In this document: positions 1 through 9,281 of the stretch, one piece after another
Layout of the letters: each line of letters begins with the position of its first letter
Numbering within the stretch: position 1 is the stretch's first letter
Assembly (NCBI GenBank): GCA_001604105.1
Contig: LVAQ01000021.1
Coordinates: 1-64,000 of the forward strand
Length of the DNA stretch: 64,000 nucleotides
Direction of reading: 5' to 3'
Origin: Clostridiales bacterium Firm_11
Lineage (GTDB): Bacteria; Bacillota; Clostridia; Christensenellales; Aristaeellaceae
The notes under the pieces: model-generated
What the model was told of the DNA's origin: nothing
Databases searched by the model: none
What the model saw: only the letters and a program-made list of their open reading frames with translations
Position numbers and translations under genes: made by a program

Positions 1-264
1 ACCACGGTGCGCATCGAGTGGGCGCAGCCCATGGGCGCAAATGTCCCGGTGTTGATGCACTCCATTGCGACCTTGTTCATTTCGGTGGAAAACCCCTACC
101 ATCTGCTGGATGTGCCCAAGGTGCGCACGTTCATCAACGCCTACCACAGCAACGCGGCTGTGCTGGACGCGATTATCGACAAGCTGATGGGGCGTACGCC
201 GTTTACGGGCGTCAATCCGGTGGATCCCTTCTGCGGCCTGTGGGATGCCAAGTGTGATTCGTAA
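1..264 (+). CDS. GH3 family glycosidase (beta-N-acetylhexosaminidase-like), C-terminal end only
   Basis: The reading frame is open from base 1, so the 5' end lies outside the window; about 87 residues remain. The segment ISVENPYHLLDVPKV followed by FINAYHSN and a C-terminal VDPFCGLWDAK is, from memory, typical of the end of GH3 proteins of the NagZ-like type in Clostridia. These remove non-reducing sugars from glycosides. The catalytic residues are not in this fragment, so activity cannot be judged. No gene follows on the same strand for 580 bases, so it is probably the last gene of its unit. Confidence 0.7.
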   Translation, partial: TTVRIEWAQPMGANVPVLMHSIATLFISVENPYHLLDVPKVRTFINAYHSNAAVLDAIIDKLMGRTPFTGVNPVDPFCGLWDAKCDS

Positions 265-753
265 AGCCCACGACCTATAAACCCCCATTTTTACAACGCA
301 GGCGAATCCATAACCTGCCATCCAAACGCCAGCTCAGCATGCAAAAGGTTGAAAGCCTGCTATCGCGAAACCATCAGGTACGCCAGTGCTGTTGCTGGAA
401 TCGCGCCATCTTCTTTCCTGTACCCTTCTTCCATGCCACGGCTTACCACCCCCGGCGCTATCATCCTGCTTAAAGAGACTTCCATATGGATGGTAATCAA
501 TTCCCCATAGCGCCAGATGACCCGCAACACAGGGTGCATCGCATCCTGCTATATGCCCGCCGATTGATTGCGTCTCCTGCATCAATCGGTGGTTTTTCAT
601 GTTATCAAAGTGATGTGGATCAAGCGTTACGTGTTCTTCACAGGTTTTCCCGAAACAGCAACCACAACGGATGAGCCTGACACGCCTGCTGCAAACACAA
701 CCGCTGTCACTCCACCCTGAACGCAACCCAAATCCCAACGCAAACAGCACAGA
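265..753. other. intergenic stretch without a recognised gene
   Basis: About 490 bases between the GH3 tail and the promoter of the next gene. Short open frames on both strands lack ribosome binding sites and resemble nothing I know. I see no strong terminator hairpin after the GH3 stop codon. Confidence 0.5.
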
Positions 754-782
754 TTGAGCGTAGCACAACGCCATGGTATAAT
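754..782 (+). promoter_or_regulatory. sigma-A type promoter of the tocopherol-cyclase-like gene
   Basis: TTGAGC (754-759) and TATAAT (777-782) are separated by 17 bases, and the gene starts 65 bases further on. The -10 box is a perfect consensus match. Confidence 0.65.
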
Positions 783-846
783 GATACATCACAACAGCCA
801 TCTAAACGATGGCGGTGTAATCATTATCAAAGCGAGGTGTCTTGTC

Positions 847-1980
847 ATGAATAAAAGCGACATAACCCGTGACTACTTTATGCTTCAAGGCCCTTTGGCG
901 AAAAAGGGCTATGACTGGTGGTGGCACTCGTTTACAGCCGAGCATGCGAAAACCGGGGAGCGCAAGTCCTTTTACATAGAGTACTTCCTTTGTAACCCTG
1001 CCTTGGCGCAGGATAAACCCGTCATCGTCTGGAACGACCCGGCGGCGCAAAAAGCTGGCCGGCGCCCCTCCTACTGCATGGTGAACGTAGGTTTCTGGGG
1101 CAAACCAAAGGGGCAGCTTCATCGCTTCTTTCCCTGGAAAGAAGTCACGATTCCCGAAAACCAACCGCTGCGCCTCACAGCCGGAGACTGCCTGTGCACA
1201 GAAACCCACATGAAAGGGAGCGTTCGTGTCAGCGCGGAAGATGCGGCTGCGCATCCAGAATGGATGAGTGACGCAGGCGAAATGACGTGGGATATCAGCA
1301 TCAATAAGCAGATTGCCTACCACGTTGGCTATGGTGCATCAAAGTTTTTCCGCTTGCTTAACGCCTTTGAAATGTTCTGGCATGCCGAAGGTATGAAAAC
1401 CGCATTTGAGGGTACTTTGCACCTCAACGGCGAAAAGTATATCGTAAAACCGGATACTTGCTACGGCTATGCCGATAAGAACTGGGGCGGCGATTTCACC
1501 TCGCCCTGGGTATGGCCTGCTTCCAACAATCTGGTAAGCAACGTCACCGGGCAGCGGTTAACCCATAGCGTTTTTGAGGTGGGCGGCGGCAATCCAAAGG
1601 TGTTTGGGATCCCGCTGGGGCGCAAATTGCTTGGGCAGTTCTACTATGAGGGGCAGGACTATGAGTTTAACTTCAGCAAGTTCTGGACAGGCAGCCGCAC
1701 CAAATTTGCGTATACCCAGACGCCCACCCAAATCCTCTGGAACGTTACCCAAACCACTTTCCGCGCGAAAATGGAGGTGGCGATTGCCTGCAATAAAGAT
1801 GAGATGCTCCATATCAATTACGAGTCCCCCGATGGTTACAAGCGCCATACGCGTTTGTGGAACTGCGGCAATGGCGCGGGTACCGTACGGCTCTATCAAA
1901 AGCAAGGGCGCCAATGGGTGCTTGTTGATGATGTCCATACCGAGAATGTAGGCTGCGAGTACGGCGAGTATCCCGTTTGA
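847..1980 (+). CDS. tocopherol cyclase / AttH-like lipocalin-fold protein
   Basis: A 377-residue protein with no signal peptide. The ATG at 847 is chosen because GAGGTG precedes it at 833-838; the frame is open further upstream but crosses the promoter. The aromatic-rich body (KGYDWWWHSF, CYGYADKNWGGDF, FEVGGGNPKVFG) resembles bacterial members of the tocopherol cyclase-like family (PF14249), related to the CrtC/AttH lipocalin superfamily that acts on lipophilic substrates. No isoprenoid genes are nearby, so the substrate is unknown. It stands alone with its own promoter upstream and a terminator downstream. Family call moderate; function not assigned. Confidence 0.65.
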   Translation: MNKSDITRDYFMLQGPLAKKGYDWWWHSFTAEHAKTGERKSFYIEYFLCNPALAQDKPVIVWNDPAAQKAGRRPSYCMVNVGFWGKPKGQLHRFFPWKEVTIPENQPLRLTAGDCLCTETHMKGSVRVSAEDAAAHPEWMSDAGEMTWDISINKQIAYHVGYGASKFFRLLNAFEMFWHAEGMKTAFEGTLHLNGEKYIVKPDTCYGYADKNWGGDFTSPWVWPASNNLVSNVTGQRLTHSVFEVGGGNPKVFGIPLGRKLLGQFYYEGQDYEFNFSKFWTGSRTKFAYTQTPTQILWNVTQTTFRAKMEVAIACNKDEMLHINYESPDGYKRHTRLWNCGNGAGTVRLYQKQGRQWVLVDDVHTENVGCEYGEYPV

Positions 1981-2150
1981 CGTAGTGTCGTTTCCTGTTC
2001 TTCTCCCCTTTCCATGGTATGGCGAACACATCGGGTACGGTATCCAAATCGAACCGCCATCAGGCGTCAGGCAGCCATACAAACAGATGAATCGGCGCAT
2101 CCGTAAGGGGCAGCTGCCCTGCCCTGGCAGTCACGCAGGATCGCAAATGT

Positions 2151-2188
2151 GCAAAGGAAGCCAGGCCGTACAGCCTGGCTTCCTTTGT
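2151..2188. terminator. long perfect stem-loop, likely bidirectional terminator
   Basis: AAAGGAAGCCAGGC (2153-2166) pairs exactly with GCCTGGCTTCCTTT (2173-2186) around a six-base loop, and C2152/G2187 extends the stem. It lies between two convergent genes, and A/T bases at the stem base act as a short U-tract either way. Confidence 0.75.
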
Positions 2189-2282
2189 GGTGTGCCGCTT
2201 CCCCTTTTTATGAACAGATAGCATCCCGAAGCCTTTCACGCGTTTCAAAAAAAGCCGTTGCCGCTATGCCGCGCGCGATTAT

Positions 2283-3182
2283 CTATTGCTTGTTGATTTT
2301 CTTACGCGTAAAGGAGTAGCGGTATTGGGACGGCGTTGTAAACTCCAGCGCCTTGAACACCTTCATAAAATGCTTGTCATCCGTAAAGCCGCACGCGTGC
2401 GCTATCTGCGCAATGGACATATCCGTCTTGAGCAGATCACGCTTGGCGGCGGCAATGCGCAGCTTTGTTACGTAGCGCACCAAGGGCATGCCCGTGCTCT
2501 TCTTAAAGGTAGAGCTCAGGTACGCGGGGTGGCAGTTGAACCGTTCCGAAAGCCCCTGCAAGGAACAGTTTTCATTAAAGTTCGTCCGCAGCCATTCGGT
2601 GATTTCATAAATGCGTTGATTGGTCTTGTTTCGCGACACGGTTTCTTTCACCGCAAACCGAAAAAACTGGTTGGATATTTCCAGCACAAGCAGGCTGAGC
2701 GCATAATCCACAATATACGGCGAGTACGGCTTCTCCTTTGCGATATCCAGCAATTGATGGTACAGCTGCTCCGTGCGCCCATGTTCCGGCAATACGCCAA
2801 ATTCGGATAGAATGTACACATCCAGCAGCAGCCGCTCCCGCTTTTCGTTGATCGTGTTGTTGATCAGTTGAATCACTTCGTCGGTTTTAAGATAGTCGGG
2901 GCAGCGATCTGTCAGTTGAAAATGACACCATAAATAGGATAATTCCCCCACCGATGGTTCGCTGCCATAATGCTCCATGCCGGGAAACAACACCATATAG
3001 GTGTTGGGTACAAGCACAAATGGTTGGTTCCCCTGCGTGATGCGCATTTCACCTTTCAGCCCGAAAAGCAGCACAAACGTATCCAGCGTTCGCCTTGGGT
3101 GTACAAACGCATCCTCGCTGAGCAGGTTACCGCCGCTGATATACTTGAGCGGAAAGCGATTGTTGGGGAGCAGATGCAACAT
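2283..3182 (-). CDS. AraC family transcriptional regulator
   Basis: A 299-residue protein. Residues about 1-150 form a cupin-like ligand-binding half (HPRRTLDTFVLLFGLKGEM, VPNTYMVLFPGMEHYG). Residues about 195-295 hold the two helix-turn-helix motifs of the AraC domain (LQGLSERFNCHPAYLSSTFK, MSIAQIAHACGFTDDKHFMK). It is divergent from the arabinooligosaccharide ABC/GH127 operon, with 260 bases between the starts carrying both promoters, so it most likely activates that operon in response to an imported sugar. A good promoter reads into it. Confidence 0.92.
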   Translation of the reverse strand: MLHLLPNNRFPLKYISGGNLLSEDAFVHPRRTLDTFVLLFGLKGEMRITQGNQPFVLVPNTYMVLFPGMEHYGSEPSVGELSYLWCHFQLTDRCPDYLKTDEVIQLINNTINEKRERLLLDVYILSEFGVLPEHGRTEQLYHQLLDIAKEKPYSPYIVDYALSLLVLEISNQFFRFAVKETVSRNKTNQRIYEITEWLRTNFNENCSLQGLSERFNCHPAYLSSTFKKSTGMPLVRYVTKLRIAAAKRDLLKTDMSIAQIAHACGFTDDKHFMKVFKALEFTTPSQYRYSFTRKKINKQ

Positions 3183-3239
3183 TCTAAAATTATCCCACCT
3201 ATTACAATAAATTCAAACTTGCGGGTTCCTGATGGCTGC

Positions 3240-3268
3240 ATTATAGTATAAAACAGAAAAGCACGCAA
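3240..3268 (-). promoter_or_regulatory. promoter of the AraC gene
   Basis: On the minus strand, TTGCGT (3268-3263) and TATAAT (3245-3240) with a 17-base spacer, about 58 bases before the ATG at 3182. Confidence 0.55.
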
Positions 3269-3290
3269 TCCATGCGAGGTAATTTCGCGG

Positions 3291-3318
3291 TTGCATGTAA
3301 TTTATGGGCTATTATTAT
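3291..3318 (+). promoter_or_regulatory. putative promoter of the GH127 transport operon
   Basis: TTGCAT (3291-3296) and TATTAT (3313-3318) with a 16-base spacer. The weak boxes fit a promoter needing an AraC-type activator. Confidence 0.45.
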
Positions 3319-3390
3319 GCGGATATGAAATCCATCCGCCTGGTATTGTGTTGCCATCCGCGCGCGGTAGGCGCTGGCATCAATGTGGCA

Positions 3391-3423
3391 TTAAGTGTTA
3401 GAAGCCATAGTTTTAACACTTAA
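3391..3423 (+). promoter_or_regulatory. 10-bp perfect inverted repeat in the leader of the binding-protein gene
   Basis: TTAAGTGTTA (3391-3400) and TAACACTTAA (3414-3423) with a 13-base gap, ending eight bases before the AAGGAGG ribosome binding site (3431-3437). It could be an operator or an mRNA hairpin that modulates translation start; the sequence does not decide between these. Confidence 0.5.
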
Positions 3424-3444
3424 AATAAGCAAGGAGGTCTACAC

Positions 3445-4731
3445 ATGAAAAATCGTTTACTCATGAGTATGGTAGCCGTCATCCTGGTGCTTGGTATCTG
3501 TATGGGTGCCATGGCGGAAGTGACCACCATCACCTTTATGGGATGGGAGGCAAGCCCCCTGGAGACCGAAGCCGTACAGGCAGGCATCGCCAAATTTGAG
3601 GAACAGAACCCCGACATCAAAGTGCAGTACACCCCCGGCCTTTCCGGCGCGGAATATGTCGCCAAGCTGCTATCCACCGTGGCGGGCAACACCACACCGG
3701 ATGTGTTCTTCATCGCGGCGGAAGATTACCGTACCTTTGCCACAAAGGGCGTGCTGGAAGAGCTGACCGATAAGTTCTCCGATAGCTACCGCCTTGACGA
3801 TTTTATTCCCAGCGTGCAGGATATCATGAGCATCGAGGGAAAAGTATACGGCATACAGTCCTGCATCGTTGCCCCGATTGTCTATTATAATAAGGACATC
3901 TTTGACAAGCTGGGCATCGCCTATCCCGATGCCGACCCCACCAACGCAATGACCGCTGCCGATTTCCGCGAACTGTGCAAGCAGTTGACCATCAAAAACG
4001 GCGATACGGTTGATACATACGGCGTCTACGGGCTGGAGACCAGTTGGCTCACCATCTACCCCTTCATGATCTCCAACGGTACCCATCCCTATACCGATGA
4101 TTATATGACCAGCACCTTCAATACGCCCGAGACGGCTGAAGTGCTTTCGTGGATCCGCGACATCCGCGTTGTGGATGGTTCCGCGCCCGATGCCACCACG
4201 CTTGAAAACATTGGCATGTCTGCCGCGCAAATGCTGCAGACCGGCAAAGTGGCCATGATCATCGACGGTTCCTGGGCATTGCAGCAGCTCAGCCAGATGG
4301 ATTTCAACATCGGCATGGCGCCCCTGCCCAAGTTTAAGGAAGCCGTAACCAACTCCTTTGCGCACCTGCACGCCATCTCCGCCGCCAGCCCCAACAAAGA
4401 AGCGGCGTGGAAGTTTGTCCAGTTCCTCTCCGGCATGGATTACCAGGGCGCTTTGGTATCCGAAGGGCTCTGGATGCCTAACCGCGTTTCCATGTATGAG
4501 CCGGAAGCCGTTGCCCAATGGTACCGCGAAGATGTACATGGCGAGAGCTACCTGAAGATGCTGGATTACTTCAAAAACTCCGTGGTAGGCCCCATGGCGC
4601 TGCAAAAGTCCAACAAGTGCCAGTCCATCCTGACGGAAGAAGCCGATATGTTCTTCAAAGATGGCCAGCCGCTGGATGTTACCCTGCAAAACATTCAGGA
4701 TCGCACTAACGAAGTGCTGGGCAAGCTGTAA
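3445..4731 (+). CDS. extracellular sugar-binding protein of CUT1 ABC importer (locus A)
   Basis: A 428-residue family 1 solute-binding protein. The signal peptide (about residues 1-25) ends in AMA-EV, an SPase I site; there is no lipobox. The body has the typical pattern of such proteins (ITFMGWEASPLETEAVQAG, VYYNKDIFDKLGI, GKVAMIIDGSWALQQL). It delivers an oligosaccharide to the two permeases encoded next. The link with GH127 suggests beta-linked L-arabinooligosaccharides, which is inference. Strong AAGGAGG before the ATG. Confidence 0.93.
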   Translation: MKNRLLMSMVAVILVLGICMGAMAEVTTITFMGWEASPLETEAVQAGIAKFEEQNPDIKVQYTPGLSGAEYVAKLLSTVAGNTTPDVFFIAAEDYRTFATKGVLEELTDKFSDSYRLDDFIPSVQDIMSIEGKVYGIQSCIVAPIVYYNKDIFDKLGIAYPDADPTNAMTAADFRELCKQLTIKNGDTVDTYGVYGLETSWLTIYPFMISNGTHPYTDDYMTSTFNTPETAEVLSWIRDIRVVDGSAPDATTLENIGMSAAQMLQTGKVAMIIDGSWALQQLSQMDFNIGMAPLPKFKEAVTNSFAHLHAISAASPNKEAAWKFVQFLSGMDYQGALVSEGLWMPNRVSMYEPEAVAQWYREDVHGESYLKMLDYFKNSVVGPMALQKSNKCQSILTEEADMFFKDGQPLDVTLQNIQDRTNEVLGKL

Positions 4732-4743
4732 CCTAAGGTTTGC

Positions 4744-4772
4744 GCGGGGGCGTACGCGATGTGCGCCCCCGC
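4744..4772 (+). terminator. stem-loop after the binding-protein gene (locus A)
   Basis: GCGGGGGCG (4744-4752) pairs perfectly with CGCCCCCGC (4764-4772). There is no T-run, so it may protect the upstream mRNA end or attenuate partially rather than fully terminate. Confidence 0.6.
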
Positions 4773-4802
4773 CATCCCCAAAAGGGAAAGGATTGAAATC
4801 GA

Positions 4803-5723
4803 ATGCAGATAAGCGCCAATCGCAACCTGAACAGACCCCGGCTGCGCGGGCGAAAACTAACGGATGATACGCCATGGGCAATGCTGATGCTCGCACCGAA
4901 TATCATCGGTTTTTTTATGTTTATGGTGTTTCCGATTCTTGCCACGCTTTTTTTCAGCTTTACCGAGTATGACCTGATCGGCGCGCCCAAAATCATCGGT
5001 CTTGATAACTATGTGGAACTTTTCCGCGACCCCATCATCGCCACGACACTCAACAACACCTTAGTGTTCACGCTCATTACCGTACCCATCGGCATGGCGT
5101 TTTCGCTTTTGCTGGCCATTTTTCTGGATCAGAAAATCGCGTTCAAACGGTTCTATCGCGGCGCGTATTTCCTTCCCTCCATCACATCCATGGTGGCGGT
5201 ATCCATCGTATGGCAATGGATTTACAACCCCGAGTTCGGGCTGATGAACTATCTGCTGTCCTTTGTGGGCATTCGCGGCATAACTTGGCTTTCCTCATCG
5301 TCCACGTCGCTTTTATCGCTGGCGATCGTCAATATATGGAAATCCGCGGGGTATAATATGATGCTCTTCCTGGCCGGTTTGCAGGGCATTTCCAATACCT
5401 ATTACGAAGCCGGCCAGCTGGATGGCGCCAGCAAATGGAAGCAGTTTATCCACATCACCCTTCCCATGCTCAGTCCCACCACTTTTTTTATCTTCATTAT
5501 GTCCGTCATCAGCTCGTTTCAGGTGTTTGACAGCGTCATCCTGATGACCAAAGGCGGCCCCGGCCGCTCTTCCTCCGTACTGGTTCATTACCTGTATCAA
5601 AACGCGTTCCAGTATTTTTCGATGGGCTACGCGTGCGCGATTGCGTACCTGCTGTTTTTCATCGTGCTGCTGGTGACGATGCTCAACATGCGGCTGGAGC
5701 GCAAAATCAAGGAAATTTTTTGA
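4803..5723 (+). CDS. CUT1 ABC importer permease, MalF/UgpA type (locus A)
   Basis: A 306-residue integral membrane protein with about six hydrophobic segments; the first is near residues 30-52. The EAA loop that docks the ATPase is visible as YYEAGQLDGASKWKQFIHI. It partners the permease encoded 29 bases downstream and the upstream binding protein. No ATPase gene is present in this operon, so an MsmX/UgpC-like ATPase from elsewhere is needed. Confidence 0.93.
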   Translation: MQISANRNLNRPRLRGRKLTDDTPWAMLMLAPNIIGFFMFMVFPILATLFFSFTEYDLIGAPKIIGLDNYVELFRDPIIATTLNNTLVFTLITVPIGMAFSLLLAIFLDQKIAFKRFYRGAYFLPSITSMVAVSIVWQWIYNPEFGLMNYLLSFVGIRGITWLSSSSTSLLSLAIVNIWKSAGYNMMLFLAGLQGISNTYYEAGQLDGASKWKQFIHITLPMLSPTTFFIFIMSVISSFQVFDSVILMTKGGPGRSSSVLVHYLYQNAFQYFSMGYACAIAYLLFFIVLLVTMLNMRLERKIKEIF

Positions 5724-5752
5724 CCCTTCACGGTTGGAAAGGACGCTTGCCG

Positions 5753-6586
5753 ATGAATATCAAAACAAAACGGATAGGTACGCAGGTTCTTTCGCACCTT
5801 GTGCTGATTCTGGGTGCGCTGATTATGCTGATGCCGTTTATATGGATGCTGACCACATCATTCAAAGGGCTGCATGAAGTTTTCGTAATCCCGCCAAAAT
5901 GGTTTGGCGAACGGCTGGTATGGGAAAACTATCTGCAAATCTCCTCCCGGTTTGACTATCTGGCTTATTTCCTCAACAGCATCAAGGTTTCCGTATGGGT
6001 CGTCTTCTTTCAGCTGCTTACCAGCGCCATGGCGGGTTTTGCCTTTGCCAGGCTCAATTTTCGATTCCGCAACCAGATGTTCCTACTGTATCTGGCAACC
6101 ATGATGGTGCCCATGCACGTTATCATCATCCCCAACTTTCTGCAAATGCGCATCTACGGGCTGGTCAATACGCTGTGGTCGCTGATGATACCGCCCATGG
6201 TATCCGCGTTTGGCACCTTCCTGCTGCGCCAGTTCTTCATTACCGTGCCCAAGGACATGGATGAAGCCGCCCGCATCGACGGGTGTACGCCCCTTGGCAT
6301 CTTCTTCAAAATATGCTTGCCCATGGCGGGTTCCACCATAGCCACACTGGCGATTTTCAGCTTCATGGGCATCTGGAACGATTACTTTACCCCGCTGATT
6401 TACATCAGCAATGCGGTACACTATACCCTGCCGCTGGGGCTTGCCTCCATGAAAGGGATGTACTCCACTGATTGGCCGGTATTGATGGCCGCCACCTGTA
6501 TATCCATACTTCCGGTGCTCATCGCCTTCCTTTTTGCGCAGGATGCCTTCGTCAAAGGCGTTATGCTGTCAGGATTAAAAGAATAA
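5753..6586 (+). CDS. CUT1 ABC importer permease, MalG/AraQ type (locus A)
   Basis: A 277-residue permease. The ATG at 5753 has GGAAAGGA 10 bases upstream; the longer in-frame extension overlaps the previous gene and is rejected. About six membrane segments. The EAA loop reads MDEAARIDGCTPLGIFFKI and the C-terminus ends FVKGVMLSGLKE as is usual in this family. Second half of the translocation channel for locus A. Confidence 0.93.
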   Translation: MNIKTKRIGTQVLSHLVLILGALIMLMPFIWMLTTSFKGLHEVFVIPPKWFGERLVWENYLQISSRFDYLAYFLNSIKVSVWVVFFQLLTSAMAGFAFARLNFRFRNQMFLLYLATMMVPMHVIIIPNFLQMRIYGLVNTLWSLMIPPMVSAFGTFLLRQFFITVPKDMDEAARIDGCTPLGIFFKICLPMAGSTIATLAIFSFMGIWNDYFTPLIYISNAVHYTLPLGLASMKGMYSTDWPVLMAATCISILPVLIAFLFAQDAFVKGVMLSGLKE

Positions 6587-6603
6587 CTTTGAGGTGTACG
6601 TAC

Positions 6604-8544
6604 ATGCAGTTTGACAAAACCACCAAACCGTTGGATCTCCGCGCCGTAAGCATCCGGGATGCATTCTGGGGCGCCTATCAGGAACGGGTTATTGACCATA
6701 TGATCCCCTATCAGTGGGAAGCGCTGAACGACCGCATCCCCGGCGCGGAAAAAAGTTACTGCATGCAGAACTTTCGCATTGCCGCGGGGCTTGAGACCGG
6801 CGAATTTCGGGGGTTTGCCTTTCAGGACAGCGACTTTTCCAAATGGATCGAGGCCGTAGGCTATGCGCTTACCCTCCGGCCGGATCCAAAGCTGGAGCAA
6901 CTTGCCGATAGCGCCATCGATCTGGTGGTGAGCGCGCAGCAGCCGGATGGGTATCTGGATACCTACTACATCATCAACGGGCTTGATAAACGCTTCACCA
7001 ACCTGAAGGATCATCATGAGCTGTATTGCTTTGGGCACATGACGGAAGGCGCCATCGCCTATTATCAGGCAACCGGCAAGGATAAGCTGCTTGCCGCCAT
7101 GATTCGCTTTGCTGATTGTATTGACGCAAACTTCGGCCCGCAGGAAGGCAAGCTGAAAGGGTATCCCGGCCATGAAGTGGCGGAAATGGCGCTGATGCGG
7201 CTGTATGCCGTCACCGGCGATGAAAAGCACCTGAAACTGGCAAAATTTTTCGTGGATCAACGCGGGCAGTCCCCCCTCTACTTTGAGGAGGAAACCCGTA
7301 AGTATGGCAACCATTTCCCATGGGAGGACAGCGCTTTCCAGTACCAGTACTACCAGGCGGGCAAGCCGGTACGGCAGCAAACCACCGCCGATGGGCACGC
7401 GGTGCGCGCGGTGTACCTGTACAGCGGCATGGCGGATGTTGCCCGCGAAACGCGGGATGAAGAACTGTACCTGGCCGCCAAACGGCTGTGGGATAACATG
7501 GTAACCCGCCGCATGTACATCACGGGCGGCATCGGTTCATCCGAATACGGCGAATCCTTCACCTATGATTATGATTTGCCTAACGATACCATTTACGCCG
7601 AAACCTGCGCTTCCATCGGTTTGATGTTCTTTGCGCGCCGCATGCTGGAAATCACCCCGAAAAGTACGTATGCGGATGTGATGGAACAGGCGCTGTACAA
7701 CGGCATCATCAGCGGCATGAGCCTTGACGGCACCAGCTTCTTTTATGTAAACCCGCTGGAAGTAGTTCCGCAGGCGTGCGCGGAAGATCATCTGCGCCAC
7801 CACGTAAAACCCACACGGCAAAAATGGTTCGGCTGCGCCTGTTGCCCGCCCAACCTCGCGCGGCTCCTGGGTTCGCTGGGCACCTATGTTTACACCGCAA
7901 ACGCGGATACGCTGTATGTGCACCTGTACATTGGCAACCGCGTCCACACCACCTTGAGCGGCAAACCATTTTCACTGGAAGTGGAATCCGCGTTTCCCTG
8001 GCATGGAGAGGTTACCCTTCGCGTGCTGGAGGGCGGCAACGGCACCCTTGCGCTGCGCATGCCCGGGTGGAGCAACAGCCGCGTAATGACCCTCAACGGC
8101 GAACCCGTCACCCCCGCCATTGCGGATGGCTACGCGATGCTTGCCCGCCAATGGGTCGCGGGGGATACGCTGGTACTGCGCTTTGATATGCCCGTGACCA
8201 TCATGGCCGCCAACCCGCGTGTGCGGGAGGATGCGGGCAGGCTTGCCGTCACGCGCGGCCCCGTGGTTTACTGCCTGGAAGAGGCGGATAACGGGCCTGA
8301 CCTGCACCTGATACGCTTGCATCAGGACGCCGCGTTTACCCAGGTTTATCGTGACGATCTGCTGGACGGCGTCATGACCCTTACCACGCAGGGCGAGGCG
8401 CTCTCCACCCCGTGGCAGGATGACCGCCTGTACCAGCCTGCCGCCAAGGATCAATACACACCGCGCCCCCTCACCTTCATCCCCTACTATGCGTGGGCTA
8501 ACCGTAAGGTAGGCGAGATGCTCGTTTGGGTGCACCGGCGATAA
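6604..8544 (+). CDS. GH127 beta-L-arabinofuranosidase
   Basis: A 646-residue cytoplasmic enzyme close in size to HypBA1 of Bifidobacterium longum (658 aa). The start at 6604 follows GAGGTG and removes a long overlap with the permease gene. Family hallmarks are present: GESFTYDYDLPND (acid/base Glu, HypBA1 E322), AETC (zinc ligands, E338 and C340) and FGCACCPPN (catalytic and zinc cysteines, C417 and C418). GH127 enzymes release L-arabinofuranose from beta-1,2-linked arabinooligosaccharides, such as those of hydroxyproline-rich plant glycoproteins. It is the last gene of operon A, so it hydrolyses what the importer brings in. Confidence 0.93.
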   Translation: MQFDKTTKPLDLRAVSIRDAFWGAYQERVIDHMIPYQWEALNDRIPGAEKSYCMQNFRIAAGLETGEFRGFAFQDSDFSKWIEAVGYALTLRPDPKLEQLADSAIDLVVSAQQPDGYLDTYYIINGLDKRFTNLKDHHELYCFGHMTEGAIAYYQATGKDKLLAAMIRFADCIDANFGPQEGKLKGYPGHEVAEMALMRLYAVTGDEKHLKLAKFFVDQRGQSPLYFEEETRKYGNHFPWEDSAFQYQYYQAGKPVRQQTTADGHAVRAVYLYSGMADVARETRDEELYLAAKRLWDNMVTRRMYITGGIGSSEYGESFTYDYDLPNDTIYAETCASIGLMFFARRMLEITPKSTYADVMEQALYNGIISGMSLDGTSFFYVNPLEVVPQACAEDHLRHHVKPTRQKWFGCACCPPNLARLLGSLGTYVYTANADTLYVHLYIGNRVHTTLSGKPFSLEVESAFPWHGEVTLRVLEGGNGTLALRMPGWSNSRVMTLNGEPVTPAIADGYAMLARQWVAGDTLVLRFDMPVTIMAANPRVREDAGRLAVTRGPVVYCLEEADNGPDLHLIRLHQDAAFTQVYRDDLLDGVMTLTTQGEALSTPWQDDRLYQPAAKDQYTPRPLTFIPYYAWANRKVGEMLVWVHRR

Positions 8545-8564
8545 CCGCCTAAAACCGCATGATG

Positions 8565-8608
8565 CCCCCAAAACATAGGAGACGGCTCCTGTGTTTTGGG
8601 GGTTTTTT
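8565..8608 (+). terminator. Rho-independent terminator of operon A
   Basis: A 17-bp stem with one G-U type pair (8565-8581 with 8586-8602), CCCCCAAAACA at its base, then TTTTTT (8603-8608), 20 bases after the GH127 stop codon. Confidence 0.92.
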
Positions 8609-8742
8609 CATGGTTGCGCTTTGCGCATGAAAAGCCATAATAGCCGGATGCCTATGGTCAAAAGGCGACCGGCTTTCCGGAGATGCAACCGCAGTCCGCG
8701 AATGCGACGGCGCTTTCTTCGCGGTGCTTACTTAACGGAATC

Positions 8743-9264
8743 CTACGCTTGTAGGGCTCCTCTCATTATCTTTTCAAAGCGGAAGCCCTCATCATCGTCC
8801 ATCATATCTTCAGGCGTATTGGGTTCCCTATGCCCACGATGATAGAATTCGACGATGTGAAAGCCACAGCAATTCACATAAAAATGAATATTGCGCTTCT
8901 CAAAATAGGGGGTGAAGGTTTCCCAAACCTTTGTGTCCGGGTGCAGCTGTTCAATCGCTTTCCAAATCGCCTGTCCAACACCGCGGCCTTGCGCTGCGTA
9001 TTTCACATACAAAAAATCCAGGTGATTATGTTGTGTTTCTTCGTCAATCACAACAATGGCCCCGCCCACCCTGTCGCCATCCACAACCGCTTGATAAGCA
9101 AGCGCCCCTTTCTTTGATAGCGCAAGGTCAATATCCGCTTCCGGCAGTATCTCTGTTTCGCAATCAGAAAACACCGCTGACGCCCCCTTTTGGAAAGCCT
9201 CCTGCATATCCATTTTGTACGCTTTCAACTCATCCTCACGAATTGATAACACCTTACAATTCAT
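8743..9264 (-). CDS. GNAT family N-acetyltransferase
   Basis: A 173-residue protein. The acetyl-CoA binding motif is [20 protein letters not shown] (about residues 88-107), preceded by strand GGAIVVID and followed by the GFHIVEFYH turn. AAAGGAG precedes the ATG. It is the last gene of a four-gene unit with marR, an unknown gene and a MATE exporter; only 17 bases separate it from the exporter gene. The substrate is unknown. The setting suggests acetylation of a toxic small molecule or antibiotic, which is inference. Confidence 0.88.
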   Translation of the reverse strand: MNCKVLSIREDELKAYKMDMQEAFQKGASAVFSDCETEILPEADIDLALSKKGALAYQAVVDGDRVGGAIVVIDEETQHNHLDFLYVKYAAQGRGVGQAIWKAIEQLHPDTKVWETFTPYFEKRNIHFYVNCCGFHIVEFYHRGHREPNTPEDMMDDDEGFRFEKIMRGALQA

Positions 9265-9281
9265 AACGGTCGCTCCTTTTC

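Noticed and set aside
3670-4896. 408-codon minus-strand open frame
   Set aside because: Antisense to the locus A binding protein; composition rich in His/Gly/Arg with no motif, typical of a shadow frame.
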